A stretch of DNA of 43,864 nt from Dendronalium phyllosphericum CENA369. GTDB lineage: Bacteria; Cyanobacteriota; Cyanobacteriia; Cyanobacteriales; Nostocaceae. The DNA lies in the NCBI RefSeq assembly GCF_016056275.1, contig NZ_JAECZA010000007.1:8382-52245 (forward strand), in the 5' to 3' direction. The position numbers and the translations under genes are program-made. Positions 25,208 through 34,144 of this stretch are shown one piece after another (position 1 is the stretch's first letter; each line of letters starts with the position of its first letter). The notes below the pieces were generated by a model that was not told the origin of the DNA, ran no database searches, and worked only from the letters and a program-made list of their open reading frames with translations.

Positions 25208-27181
25208 ATGTCCCAACCAACTATAGAATCCATCCTGCAAGAGAAACGCCTATTCCATCCCCCTGCTGAATTCTCCCAAAACGCTCATATCAAGAGTTTA
25301 GAAGATTATCAGCATCTCTACGACCGCGCCAAAGCCGATCCTCAGCAATTCTGGGCAGAATTAGCGCAGACAGAACTGCACTGGTTCCAAAAATGGGATA
25401 CTATACTAGACTGGCAACCGCCCTTTGCTAAGTGGTTTGTCGGCGGTAAGATTAACATTTCTTACAACTGTCTTGACAGACATCTCACCACTTGGCGCAA
25501 AAATAAAGCCGCGCTGATTTGGGAAGGAGAACCAGGAGACTCACGGACTCTCACCTATGCCCAACTGCACCGCGAAGTATGTCAGTTTGCCAATGTACTA
25601 AAGCAATTAGGAGTACAAAAAGGCGATCGCGTCGGTATTTATATGCCAATGATTCCAGAAGCCGCGATCGCCATGTTGGCTTGTGCGAGAATTGGCGCAT
25701 CTCATAGTGTAGTATTTGGTGGTTTTAGTGCGGAAGCTTTACGCGATCGCTTAATTGATGCCAAAGCTAAATTAGTAGTCACCGCCGATGGTGGTTGGCG
25801 CAAAGATGCGATCGTGCCTCTAAAAGAACAGGTAGACAAAGCTTTAGCTGATGGCGCTGTTCCTAGTGTAGAAAGTGTCTTGGTTGTCAAGCGGACAGGA
25901 CAAGAAACTTATATGCAGTTGGGGGGACGCGATTTTTGGTGGCACGATTTGCAAAAGGATGCCTCAGCCGATTGTCCTGCCGAACTGATGGACAGCGAAG
26001 ACATGCTGTTTGTTCTCTACACATCTGGTAGTACTGGCAAACCGAAGGGCGTTGTCCATACAACTGGTGGTTATAACTTGTACGTCCACATGACCACTAA
26101 ATGGATTTTCGATTTGCAAGATACAGATGTATACTGGTGTACTGCTGACGTAGGTTGGATTACTGGTCACAGCTACATAGTCTACGGCCCTCTTTCCAAC
26201 GGGGCAACGACTTTGATGTATGAAGGTGCGCCTCGTGCGTCTAATCCTGGCTGTTTCTGGGATGTAATTGAAAAATACGGGGTTAATGTTTTTTATACTG
26301 CACCTACGGCAATTCGCGCATTTATTAAAATGGGCGAACAGCATCCCAATAAACGTAACTTGTCATCGTTGCGTTTATTGGGAACCGTCGGCGAACCGAT
26401 TAACCCAGAAGCTTGGATGTGGTATCACAAAGTAATTGGCGGCGATCGCTGCCCAATTGTCGATACTTGGTGGCAAACAGAAACTGGCGGTATTATGATT
26501 ACGCCGCTACCTGGGGCAATTCCTACTAAACCCGGTTCAGCAACTCGTCCCTTCCCCGGAATTATTGCAGATATCGTCGATTTAGAAGGTAACTCTGTAC
26601 CCGATAATCAAGGTGGTTATTTGGCAGTGCGTTATCCTTGGCCGGGAATGATGCGGACAGTCTATGGCGATCCAGAACGCTTCCGCCGCACTTACTGGGA
26701 ACACATCCCCCCCAGAGATGGCAACTATACTTACTTTGCCGGTGATGGAGCTAGACGCGATGAAGATGGTTACTTCTGGGTGATGGGTCGTGTAGATGAC
26801 GTGCTGAATGTATCAGGACACCGCCTCGGTACAATGGAAGTAGAATCAGCCTTAGTGTCTCACCCCGCAGTAGCAGAAGCTGCCGTAGTGGGTAAGCCAG
26901 ATGAACTTAAAGGTGAAGAAGTAGTCGCTTTTGTGACTCTAGAAGGTACGTATCAGGCCAGTGAGGATTTGAGTAAAGAACTCAAGCAACACGTAGTCAA
27001 GGAAATCGGTGCGATCGCCCGTCCGGGAGAAATTCGCTTTACGGATGCTTTACCGAAAACGCGATCGGGTAAGATTATGCGGCGATTGCTGCGAAATTTG
27101 GCAGCGGGACAAGAGGTTTCTGGCGATACCTCAACCTTAGAAGATCGCAGTGTGTTGGATAAGTTGCGAGAAGGCGCTTAG
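25208..27181 (+). CDS. acs: Acetyl-CoA synthetase (acetate-CoA ligase)
   Basis: A 657-residue AMP-forming acetyl-CoA synthetase. It activates acetate with ATP and CoA for lipid and central metabolism. The adenylation motif [15 protein letters not shown], the Trp-containing substrate-pocket region [16 protein letters not shown], the WWQTETGG segment and the hinge region [16 protein letters not shown] are all present. The C-terminal [14 protein letters not shown] contains the catalytic lysine that is reversibly acetylated in this family. Length is normal. It stands alone and is followed by an intrinsic terminator. Confidence 0.96.
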   Translation: MSQPTIESILQEKRLFHPPAEFSQNAHIKSLEDYQHLYDRAKADPQQFWAELAQTELHWFQKWDTILDWQPPFAKWFVGGKINISYNCLDRHLTTWRKNKAALIWEGEPGDSRTLTYAQLHREVCQFANVLKQLGVQKGDRVGIYMPMIPEAAIAMLACARIGASHSVVFGGFSAEALRDRLIDAKAKLVVTADGGWRKDAIVPLKEQVDKALADGAVPSVESVLVVKRTGQETYMQLGGRDFWWHDLQKDASADCPAELMDSEDMLFVLYTSGSTGKPKGVVHTTGGYNLYVHMTTKWIFDLQDTDVYWCTADVGWITGHSYIVYGPLSNGATTLMYEGAPRASNPGCFWDVIEKYGVNVFYTAPTAIRAFIKMGEQHPNKRNLSSLRLLGTVGEPINPEAWMWYHKVIGGDRCPIVDTWWQTETGGIMITPLPGAIPTKPGSATRPFPGIIADIVDLEGNSVPDNQGGYLAVRYPWPGMMRTVYGDPERFRRTYWEHIPPRDGNYTYFAGDGARRDEDGYFWVMGRVDDVLNVSGHRLGTMEVESALVSHPAVAEAAVVGKPDELKGEEVVAFVTLEGTYQASEDLSKELKQHVVKEIGAIARPGEIRFTDALPKTRSGKIMRRLLRNLAAGQEVSGDTSTLEDRSVLDKLREGA

Positions 27182-27223
27182 TAATTCCATATCGTGTCCG
27201 ATTAAAGACTTAGATTTTGGATT

Positions 27224-27252
27224 GGCATTTCCTTGATTGGAGATGCCTTTTT
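27224..27252 (+). terminator. Intrinsic terminator of acs
   Basis: GGCATTTCC (27224-27232), loop TTGATT, GGAGATGCC (27239-27247), then TTTTT. Nine pairs including one wobble. Confidence 0.85.
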
Positions 27253-27309
27253 ATACAAGATATCTCAATGAGAAATGAGAGTTTGAGAGTGTTTTTGCGT
27301 AAATCTTAT

Positions 27310-27525
27310 CTACAATACTTGTGACTTAGATAGGTAGCGAATGATTTGTACAAAAAAATACAATATCGTACCATAAAGTATTACTGGAGAAAGCCATTTT
27401 AGCCATTGCAGGTGTAATCCGAGATGAGAAAACCCCAATAGTAAAACGTCATCTAATAAACTCAATAGCAAAAGTAAAAACTGTTTAGGAAAATATTGAA
27501 TTAAACTTCTGGGGTTAATGTTCAT
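27310..27525 (-). CDS. Small hypothetical membrane protein
   Basis: Not recognised. 71 residues with two hydrophobic segments, LLLLLLSLLDDVLLLGF and LSPVILYGTILYFFVQII, separated by a short polar stretch with an interior Asp pair. It begins at an ATG at 27525. It lies convergent to acs beyond that gene's terminator. It could be a real small membrane protein or chance, as AT-rich sequence easily encodes hydrophobic residues. Confidence 0.45.
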   Translation of the reverse strand: MNINPRSLIQYFPKQFLLLLLSLLDDVLLLGFSHLGLHLQWLKWLSPVILYGTILYFFVQIIRYLSKSQVL

Positions 27526-27779
27526 AACCTCAATTTCTTAAATTTATTCGTTAAACATTTACATTCTTTAGGCATAATCTCAAGTAATTTTTAGGTAGAG
27601 TTTATTGTTACTTTATTTGGTAATGAGCGTTTAAACCCTCAGTAGCAGAATTAATATGGATTTACATTAGCCTATTTATCATCGAGGATTTTGAAGTTTA
27701 AATCGCTGAAAATTGACAATTATTGATTATTTACTGGCTAAAATGAATTAAAATTTAACAGAACCGTCAGAACCTTAAC

Positions 27780-28460
27780 ATGACAACTATTCAAACAACT
27801 GTGGTTCTTGCGATGACGGCTGATGGAAAAATTAGCGCCGTAGACCCAAAAGCACCTCGTGATTCCGATCCAGCCGATCAAGCACATTTGGAATATCAAG
27901 TATCCTTTGCCGATCTCATCTTAGTGGGAGCGGGGACAATGCGAGCTGAAGCACAGACTTTTACAATTCGCAATCCCGAACTGCTAGCAGCGCGTCAAGT
28001 TCGGGGTCAGTCTCCCCAACCTATTACTTGTCTTGTGACGCGATCGCTCGATCTCAGTCCGGACTGGCCTTTTTTCAGCCAAGATGTTGAGCGATGGATC
28101 TTTACAACAAAAGCAGGTTTAGAGCGCAATTCTAGTACAACAAACTTACAGAAGGTAGCCGATCTAATTGAACTAGGGGATAAAGAATTAGACTGGAATC
28201 GAGCTTACACCTTAATGGCAGAAAGGGGTATCCAAAAAGTCGTGGCTTTGGGAGGTGGTTCTTTAACAGCCGCCCTTGTGGAAGTAGGGCGAATTGATGA
28301 TTTGTGGTTGACTATTTGGCCTGTCATTTATGGAGGAAAGGACGCACCTACCCCAGTGGAAGGAAAGGGTTTTCTTCCCCATGATGCCCCTAATCTGCAA
28401 CTCCTAGAAACTCGCCAAGTTGGCAGTGAGTTGTTTTTGCATTATCAAATAATCAAGTGA
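27780..28460 (+). CDS. RibD C-terminal-type reductase (DHFR-like fold)
   Basis: A 226-residue NADPH-dependent reductase of the RibD C-terminal/dihydrofolate-reductase-like superfamily, without the deaminase domain of full RibD. Seen are the N-terminal AMTADGKIS, the LILVGAGTMRAEAQTF segment that binds cofactor and substrate, and the glycine-rich GGGSLTAALVEVGRIDDLWLTI strand-loop. It could act in riboflavin synthesis (5-amino-6-ribosylamino-uracil reduction) or on another pterin-like substrate. It is monocistronic and ends at a HIP1-armed terminator. Confidence 0.82.
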   Translation: MTTIQTTVVLAMTADGKISAVDPKAPRDSDPADQAHLEYQVSFADLILVGAGTMRAEAQTFTIRNPELLAARQVRGQSPQPITCLVTRSLDLSPDWPFFSQDVERWIFTTKAGLERNSSTTNLQKVADLIELGDKELDWNRAYTLMAERGIQKVVALGGGSLTAALVEVGRIDDLWLTIWPVIYGGKDAPTPVEGKGFLPHDAPNLQLLETRQVGSELFLHYQIIK

Positions 28461-28826
28461 AAAAGCGATAAAAAAATAGCGATCGCTTGTTAGTTCAGGC
28501 GATCGCTTTTATATCAAGATTTATCTATGCCACACATAGATTAAAAAAGCATTTTCCGAACTTGACTAATAATTTAGGTATATAGATTTCTTATTAGAGA
28601 AGACGGGAAATTATATTCAGCAAATCTGTTAAAGACAAAAAAGTAAGCTAAAACACATTTAGATTTCATCAAACTCCTGAAGGATAGGCATCTTGTCTAC
28701 TTAAGTTAATACGAGTTCAATTAAAAACAATTCATTAACTATATTTCTTGTGTAATGTTAAAATCAGCTTAATAGCAGGTTGGTATAATAACTGTATGTT
28801 CAAGAAGGCGTAAACTAGGAAAGCCT
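28461..28826. other. AT-rich intergenic region
   Basis: 366 bp; apart from the terminator at 28478-28510 nothing recognisable is present. Confidence 0.5.
28478..28510 (+). terminator. Terminator built from two HIP1 octamers
   Basis: AGCGATCGC (28478-28486) and GCGATCGCT (28499-28507) pair across a 12-base loop, followed by a short T run. Each arm is a complete HIP1 site. Confidence 0.7.
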
Positions 28827-31001
28827 ATGCGAACCAGTAAGGAGATCGAGGCAGAAATCAGGGAAAAATTTGGTTTTGTCCCACCCTTCTTTCAGCCAGC
28901 TGAACAAAATGCACAAGTATTGGAAAATCTATGGCAACAGACACTTTCTGCCTATATCAATAATCCTATATCGGCGCTGTTGAAAGAAAAGCTTTCTGCA
29001 TACCTCTCCCGTTATTGTACTGTTCCTTACTGTATGATTTGCCATAGTTGTACTTTACGTACTCTGGGTTTGAAGACACAGGAAGTATTAGAGCTATTAG
29101 AATCGCCGCCCCCAACAGAAAAAGAAGTTGCAACACACCTCTATATGCTTGGGCGTTCGGATAGCGAACAGATAGTATTATCGGATTTGAGTTCGGTAAT
29201 TGAAAAAAGTCTACTTTTTTGTTCAATATTTATCTTCTTGGAACGAGAGCAAGCTGAGTACTGTCGGTCTGAGTTGCGCCGTCTGCTTGGGCCTGTGAAT
29301 TATCAGCACTTAGTGACACTTTTAGCTTATATTAAGACCTGTCATCTATGGATGGAAGCTCACCCAGAAGTCAATTATGAAGCAGATAACCGGGTTATTG
29401 AGCAACTAAGTAATTTACTTGAGGAAGCACCAAGTTTAACTGATTTTTTCTGCAACTACATAGATAAAGTCAGGCACGAACAACAGATATGGGCAGAACA
29501 GGCAATCCAACTCGCTCAGTACCAGCGAAATCAGCAGACAATAACAAAAGCTGGCGATGATTTAGAAAAATTGGTTGAGGAACCAACTGTCGAACTGTCA
29601 TTATCTAGTTTGCTTCTAAAACAGGAGATTGGCGATCGCTTGCGAGCAGAGGCACAATTACTGCATATTGCTTATCATGATGCATTAACAGATTTACCAA
29701 ATCGTACCTTATTCATCAAGCGACTGGGGCAGACAGTCGAACGTGCCAAAAGGCGTAAGCATTTATTTGCCGTCCTCTTTTTGGATTTGGATCGTTTCAA
29801 AGTCGTTAATGATAGTCTGGGGCACACTAGCGGAGATCGTCTCTTAATTGCGATCGCGCACCGACTGCAAACTTGCTTGCAGTCTGAAGATACATTGGCA
29901 CGTCTCGGAGGAGATGAGTTTGCCATTCTATTGGAGGAAATTCAAAACATTAACGATGCCATTTACATTGCCGAGCAGCTCCAACAAGAATTAACTATAC
30001 CTTTTTATCTGAATAGACATGAGGTATTCACTACCGTCAGCATAGGCATTGCCCTGAGTACAACAGACTACGACCAACCAGAGAATTTTTTATGCAATGC
30101 TGAGATTGCAATGTATCGTGCCAAAGCTTTGGGGAAAGCGCGTTATAAGATATTTGACAAGGTAATGTACAGCGAAACCACAAAGCTTTTACAGTTAGAA
30201 ATAGACTTGCGGCGTGCTATTGAGCGCCAAGAATTTCTCATCCACTATCAGCCGATTGTTTGTTTGAAAACTAACAAAATTATTGGTTTTGAGGCTCTTG
30301 TGCGCTGGCAGCATCCCAAACAAGGTCTTGTGTTCCCTACAGATTTTATTCCTGTGGCGGAAGAAGCTGGACTAATTGTCCCTATAGGCGATTGGGTGCT
30401 TAAAGAGGCTTGTCGGCAACTACACGAATGGCAGCAGCTATTTCTGGAAAACCGTTTGACAATCAGTGTTAATCTTTCTAGCAAACATCTTTCACAATCT
30501 CATCTCAACGAGCAAATTAGCCAAATTTTACAAGAAAATAATTTAGATCCACGCAGGCTCAAGCTAGAAATTACCGAAAGTGCGCTCTTAGAAAACACTC
30601 AATCTGTAACAGCCATGCTTGTGCAATTGAGAGAACTAGGTATTGAATTACATTTAGACGACTTTGGTACTGGCTATTCATCATTAAGTTATTTGCACTG
30701 CTTTCCAATTAGTGGATTAAAAATTGACCGCTCCTTCGTCAACCGAATGGATATCAATGGTGAGAACGCAGAGATTGTCAGCACGATTATTACCCTAGCT
30801 TACAATCTGGGCGTAGATGTTACGGCCGAAGGCATAGAAACAGTTGAACAACTCGAACGACTTAAAGTACTGCAATGCAAATATGGACAGGGAAACTTCT
30901 TCTCCAAGCCATTACAGGCATCAGCAGCAGGAGATTTGATTGCGAAACAGGTAAACCTAGCGTCTTCTTCTAAATGCCTCAGCAGGGGGAAAAAACTTTA
31001 A
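28827..31001 (+). CDS. AhpD-like / GGDEF / EAL cyclic-di-GMP protein
   Basis: A 724-residue protein that may make and/or degrade c-di-GMP. The N-terminal 100 residues look like an AhpD/carboxymuconolactone-decarboxylase fold (KFGFVPPFFQPA, then Cys69-M-I-Cys72-His73-S-Cys75), a thiol redox-type site rarely joined to signalling domains. A helical linker follows. The GGDEF domain (about 285-450) has an intact RLGGDEF, but the RxxD inhibitory site is not evident. The EAL domain (about 465-710) keeps FEALVRWQHP, NLSSKHL, EITES, HLDDFGTGYSS, LKIDRSF and TAEGIET, so it should be an active phosphodiesterase. No membrane segment: a cytoplasmic sensor. Output could be set by thiol oxidation. Confidence 0.88.
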   Translation: MRTSKEIEAEIREKFGFVPPFFQPAEQNAQVLENLWQQTLSAYINNPISALLKEKLSAYLSRYCTVPYCMICHSCTLRTLGLKTQEVLELLESPPPTEKEVATHLYMLGRSDSEQIVLSDLSSVIEKSLLFCSIFIFLEREQAEYCRSELRRLLGPVNYQHLVTLLAYIKTCHLWMEAHPEVNYEADNRVIEQLSNLLEEAPSLTDFFCNYIDKVRHEQQIWAEQAIQLAQYQRNQQTITKAGDDLEKLVEEPTVELSLSSLLLKQEIGDRLRAEAQLLHIAYHDALTDLPNRTLFIKRLGQTVERAKRRKHLFAVLFLDLDRFKVVNDSLGHTSGDRLLIAIAHRLQTCLQSEDTLARLGGDEFAILLEEIQNINDAIYIAEQLQQELTIPFYLNRHEVFTTVSIGIALSTTDYDQPENFLCNAEIAMYRAKALGKARYKIFDKVMYSETTKLLQLEIDLRRAIERQEFLIHYQPIVCLKTNKIIGFEALVRWQHPKQGLVFPTDFIPVAEEAGLIVPIGDWVLKEACRQLHEWQQLFLENRLTISVNLSSKHLSQSHLNEQISQILQENNLDPRRLKLEITESALLENTQSVTAMLVQLRELGIELHLDDFGTGYSSLSYLHCFPISGLKIDRSFVNRMDINGENAEIVSTIITLAYNLGVDVTAEGIETVEQLERLKVLQCKYGQGNFFSKPLQASAAGDLIAKQVNLASSSKCLSRGKKL

Positions 31002-31028
31002 GCTGTTGTGCTTTTAATTTGCACTTTA

Positions 31029-31104
31029 GTGCTGAGTAAAAATCCAGTTTTTTCAAGGCTTTGAGCAATCAATACTGTCCTAAAGAGTGTGACTACGGCT
31101 ATAA
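31029..31104. repeat. 76-bp dispersed repeat, copy B
   Basis: Counterpart of 24553-24628: same length and direction, sharing GTGCTGAGT, AAAATCCAG, GGCTTTGAGC and GACTACGGCTATAA. Confidence 0.6.
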
Positions 31105-31227
31105 ATTAAAAAACAACAGCTTGGGTAGTAATATTGACAGCCAAAGAATTTTTTAGTATAAATGTACTATAAATTTTCTTGCATCAAAATTTAACACTCT
31201 CGCGTTGCCAACAGGAGAGCACAATTA

Positions 31228-31653
31228 ATGAAGCTATCTAAAGTAGACTTGAGTAATTTATTAGCGATCGCTCACTCTGACGGATATTTGCAGTTATTGC
31301 TCGACCGAGGTGACGAACTGGAGTTTTTAGAAATTCCTGCACCAATCCAAGCTTACGAAGGACTGCAAGAACTCAACGAAATTATTGCTGAACCTCCTGC
31401 ACTTCCTTTTGAAGAAGAACCAATTGCGATGTTACCAGTTAGCTCAACAATGGCGGCGGCTGTAGGCTACGATCGCGACGAATGTATTTTACAAGTTGAG
31501 TTTCAAAATGGCACAATCTATCAATATTCAGGAGTAGATCCAGAAACTTGGGAAGATTTACATGCAGCAGATTCAATTGGGAGGTTTTTTAATCAGGAGA
31601 TTAAAGGTAGATATGAATCTGAGCGGATAGATACTGATGACTGTTGCTATTAA
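31228..31653 (+). CDS. KTSC-domain protein
   Basis: A 141-residue soluble protein. The C-terminal 70 residues match the KTSC domain: SSTMAAAVGYDRDECILQV, then FQNGTIYQYSGV and FFNQEIKGRY. This domain is found in phage-related, RNA-associated and lysyl-tRNA-synthetase-linked proteins, without a settled biochemical function. The N-terminal half (KLSKVDLSNLLAIAHSDG) is acidic and specific to cyanobacterial homologues. A good GGAGAG ribosome site precedes the ATG. It is monocistronic and followed by an inverted-repeat element. Confidence 0.75.
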   Translation: MKLSKVDLSNLLAIAHSDGYLQLLLDRGDELEFLEIPAPIQAYEGLQELNEIIAEPPALPFEEEPIAMLPVSSTMAAAVGYDRDECILQVEFQNGTIYQYSGVDPETWEDLHAADSIGRFFNQEIKGRYESERIDTDDCCY

Positions 31654-31665
31654 TTTAATAAACAT

Positions 31666-31726
31666 CTGGTGAAATGATGTAAGGGCGAACGTAACAGCGC
31701 CCTTACCCGTGTACCTCATTTACCTG
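31666..31726. repeat. Inverted-repeat element with perfect 9-bp core stem
   Basis: Core GTAAGGGCG (31679-31687), loop of 10, CGCCCTTAC (31698-31706) is perfect. Flanks CTGGTGAAATGA and TCATTTACCTG extend the symmetry imperfectly. The core and loop recur in the element at 18924-18951. Confidence 0.6.
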
Positions 31727-31754
31727 AAAAAAGCTGTATCAAACTTAAGTGTAT

Positions 31755-33947
31755 TTACTTTCCAATCAACTGCTTAAAACTCTCATCATCTGCAATATCA
31801 TCAAAATCTATATCCGTGGCTGCTTCTTCTTTGTATCTGGGATTAATCTGAATCGCCTGTTGCAGACTTTCTAAGGCTAATTGTAGTTCTCTTTGCAGTG
31901 CATAACAAACCGCTCTATTGTAATAAGCACTGGCGTAGTCTGGCTTAATTTCCAGTGCTTTACCAAAACTAGCGATCGCTTCATTATCTCGTCCCAATCT
32001 TACCAGAGTATAACCTCGTTTATCCCAAGCTTTGGGAGAATTGGGTTGGTATTGTAGAGATTTCTCAAAAGAGGCGATCGCTTCTTCATATTTTTCCAAT
32101 TCTATCAAAGAAAGACCGCGATTTAACCAAGCGACTGCATCATCAGGTTTGATTTGCGTAGCTTTATCAAAAGAGGTAAAAGCTTCTTGATGCTGTCTTA
32201 AATTACCAAAAGCTACACCGCGATCGCACCAAGCTTGATGATAGTCAGGTTGGATTGCAATAGCTTTATCATAGCAAGCGATCGCATCTTGGTAGCGTTT
32301 CAATCTGCCGAGAGTTAAGCCTGTTTTTAACCAGATAACAGGTTCGTCAGGTTGGATTTTTACTGCTTGATTGTAAGCCGCGATCGCCTTTTTATATTGC
32401 TTTGCAGAAAACAGTATATCTCCCTGTTTGACGTAATCATCTGCTAACAATTCTGGCTGCGATTGCGGTTGCTGTATTTGTTCCTCTTTAGTAATTGATT
32501 CAGATTTCATCTCAACCAATTCTTGTAAGATGGTATCCTTGCGTTCTTGAGCATCCAATTGTAACTCAGAAAGTTGAGATACAACTTCTGTTTCAATTTT
32601 TTCTAGCTTTTCTAAAATTAGCAACTTTTGTTCTTGAGCGCTTGATTGCAATTGAGAAAATTGAGAAATAAATTCTGAACCGGATTGTTCTAAATTCTCA
32701 ACGATTAAGTCTTTTCGGTTTTGAGCATCTACTTGTAATTCTGATAGTCGCGCTGCAAATTCTGACTGTAATTGAGTTATACTGTCAAGAATTTTTTCTT
32801 TTTGTAGCTGAGTATCAGATTCTAAGCCAGAAATTTGATTTTTCAGGCTTTCTAGAGCTATATTTTTTTGTTGTTGAGCATCTATTTGTAATTCTGATAG
32901 TCGCGCTGCAAATTCTGACTGCAATTGAGTTAAACTTTCAAGGATTTGTTCGCTTTTTACCTGAGTCTCAGATTGCAATGCAGCCATTTGTTCTTTGAGA
33001 TTTGTCAGCGCTACATCTTTTTGTTGTTGAGCATCTAAACCTAATTCTGATAGTTGTGAAGTCAATTCTGCACGAACGTTGATTAAACTCTCAAGAATAT
33101 TGTCTTTTCTTTGCTGAGTATCAGACTGCAAGTTAGCAACTAAAGCAATGAACTCATCTCTAGATTTTTCTATATTCTCCAATATAGTATTTTTTTGTTG
33201 TTGGGCATCTAATTGAAGTTGAGATATTTGATAATTCAGGTCTGATTCCAGCTTTGCTAAATTACCTATTGTACTATCTTTTTTGCGTTGGTTATCCAAC
33301 TGTAATTCAGATAGTTGAGCGATAAAATCAGACTCTAATTGTTCTATATTTCCTTGAACTCTTTTAATATCCGTTTCTAATCCTGCCAATATATTATCTT
33401 TGGCTTGCAATATTTCTAATTTCAAATTAGACACATCTTCTTGCTGTCTGGTGAGATTTTTTTGTAGAATATCAGCTTCTTTTTCTAACTGCCGATTGAT
33501 ATTTTTAGCTTCTTGAATTGTATTTTCAGCTTCTTGCTTTACAATAGCTAGCTGATTTTGTAAATTTTCTAATCCTTGCAGCTGTGCCATAGCTCTTTCA
33601 ACAATTTCACGGATTGCCACCCGTCGTAATAGCCAAAATAAAGCAACGATCGCCACTGGAAATAAACTTAATATTACTAACCAGACATTCAGTAAAATAG
33701 TTGTACGACTAAAGGCGCGATCGAAACCTAATTGCTCCTGTTCTCGCAGCCGCTTTTCTGCTCGCAGTCTTGCTAATTCTTCTCGCTCTTGATTTGATGT
33801 TATTTGAGCAGTAGTAATCTCTCTGGAGACAGATGGTGTAATTTGTCCGCTTGTACTACCAGCAGACAGCAGCAAGGGTGAAAAGACAATAGCACTTTTC
33901 AAAACTAAGGTGAAAACAACTTGATTCTTGCTCTTCATAACAACCAT
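31755..33947 (-). CDS. Membrane-anchored coiled-coil / TPR protein
   Basis: A 730-residue protein with an N-terminal signal or membrane segment, then a second hydrophobic helix (about 85-110, VWLVILSLFPVAIVALFWLL). About 370 residues of coiled-coil follow, built from repeats that begin LQLDAQQQKD, LQSDTQQRKD and similar. The C-terminal 200 residues hold about six TPR units (for example AIACYDKAIAIQPDYHQAW). The coiled-coil units are 29 residues long, with two of 22, that is, one heptad shorter. It is probably a periplasmic or membrane-associated scaffold; the partner is unknown. The upstream gene on this strand is the ABC exporter (about 200 bp away), but there is no overlap. Confidence 0.75.
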   Translation of the reverse strand: MVVMKSKNQVVFTLVLKSAIVFSPLLLSAGSTSGQITPSVSREITTAQITSNQEREELARLRAEKRLREQEQLGFDRAFSRTTILLNVWLVILSLFPVAIVALFWLLRRVAIREIVERAMAQLQGLENLQNQLAIVKQEAENTIQEAKNINRQLEKEADILQKNLTRQQEDVSNLKLEILQAKDNILAGLETDIKRVQGNIEQLESDFIAQLSELQLDNQRKKDSTIGNLAKLESDLNYQISQLQLDAQQQKNTILENIEKSRDEFIALVANLQSDTQQRKDNILESLINVRAELTSQLSELGLDAQQQKDVALTNLKEQMAALQSETQVKSEQILESLTQLQSEFAARLSELQIDAQQQKNIALESLKNQISGLESDTQLQKEKILDSITQLQSEFAARLSELQVDAQNRKDLIVENLEQSGSEFISQFSQLQSSAQEQKLLILEKLEKIETEVVSQLSELQLDAQERKDTILQELVEMKSESITKEEQIQQPQSQPELLADDYVKQGDILFSAKQYKKAIAAYNQAVKIQPDEPVIWLKTGLTLGRLKRYQDAIACYDKAIAIQPDYHQAWCDRGVAFGNLRQHQEAFTSFDKATQIKPDDAVAWLNRGLSLIELEKYEEAIASFEKSLQYQPNSPKAWDKRGYTLVRLGRDNEAIASFGKALEIKPDYASAYYNRAVCYALQRELQLALESLQQAIQINPRYKEEAATDIDFDDIADDESFKQLIGK

Positions 33948-34144
33948 CTCGTTCTGTCGGTCAGTTTTTGAAGCAGTGAGCCTCTCTCCAATCTATAACA
34001 GAATTTATTGTGGAATTTAATTAGAGTATTGAATAAAGCAACGTCTTCCCATTCGTCCTTTGCTTTTCCCAAGGTGAGGTGTCGATAGATATCGCGCAAG
34101 TAGCAGCCATCGATTTTCGAGTTTCAACCGTCAATAGTCATCAG

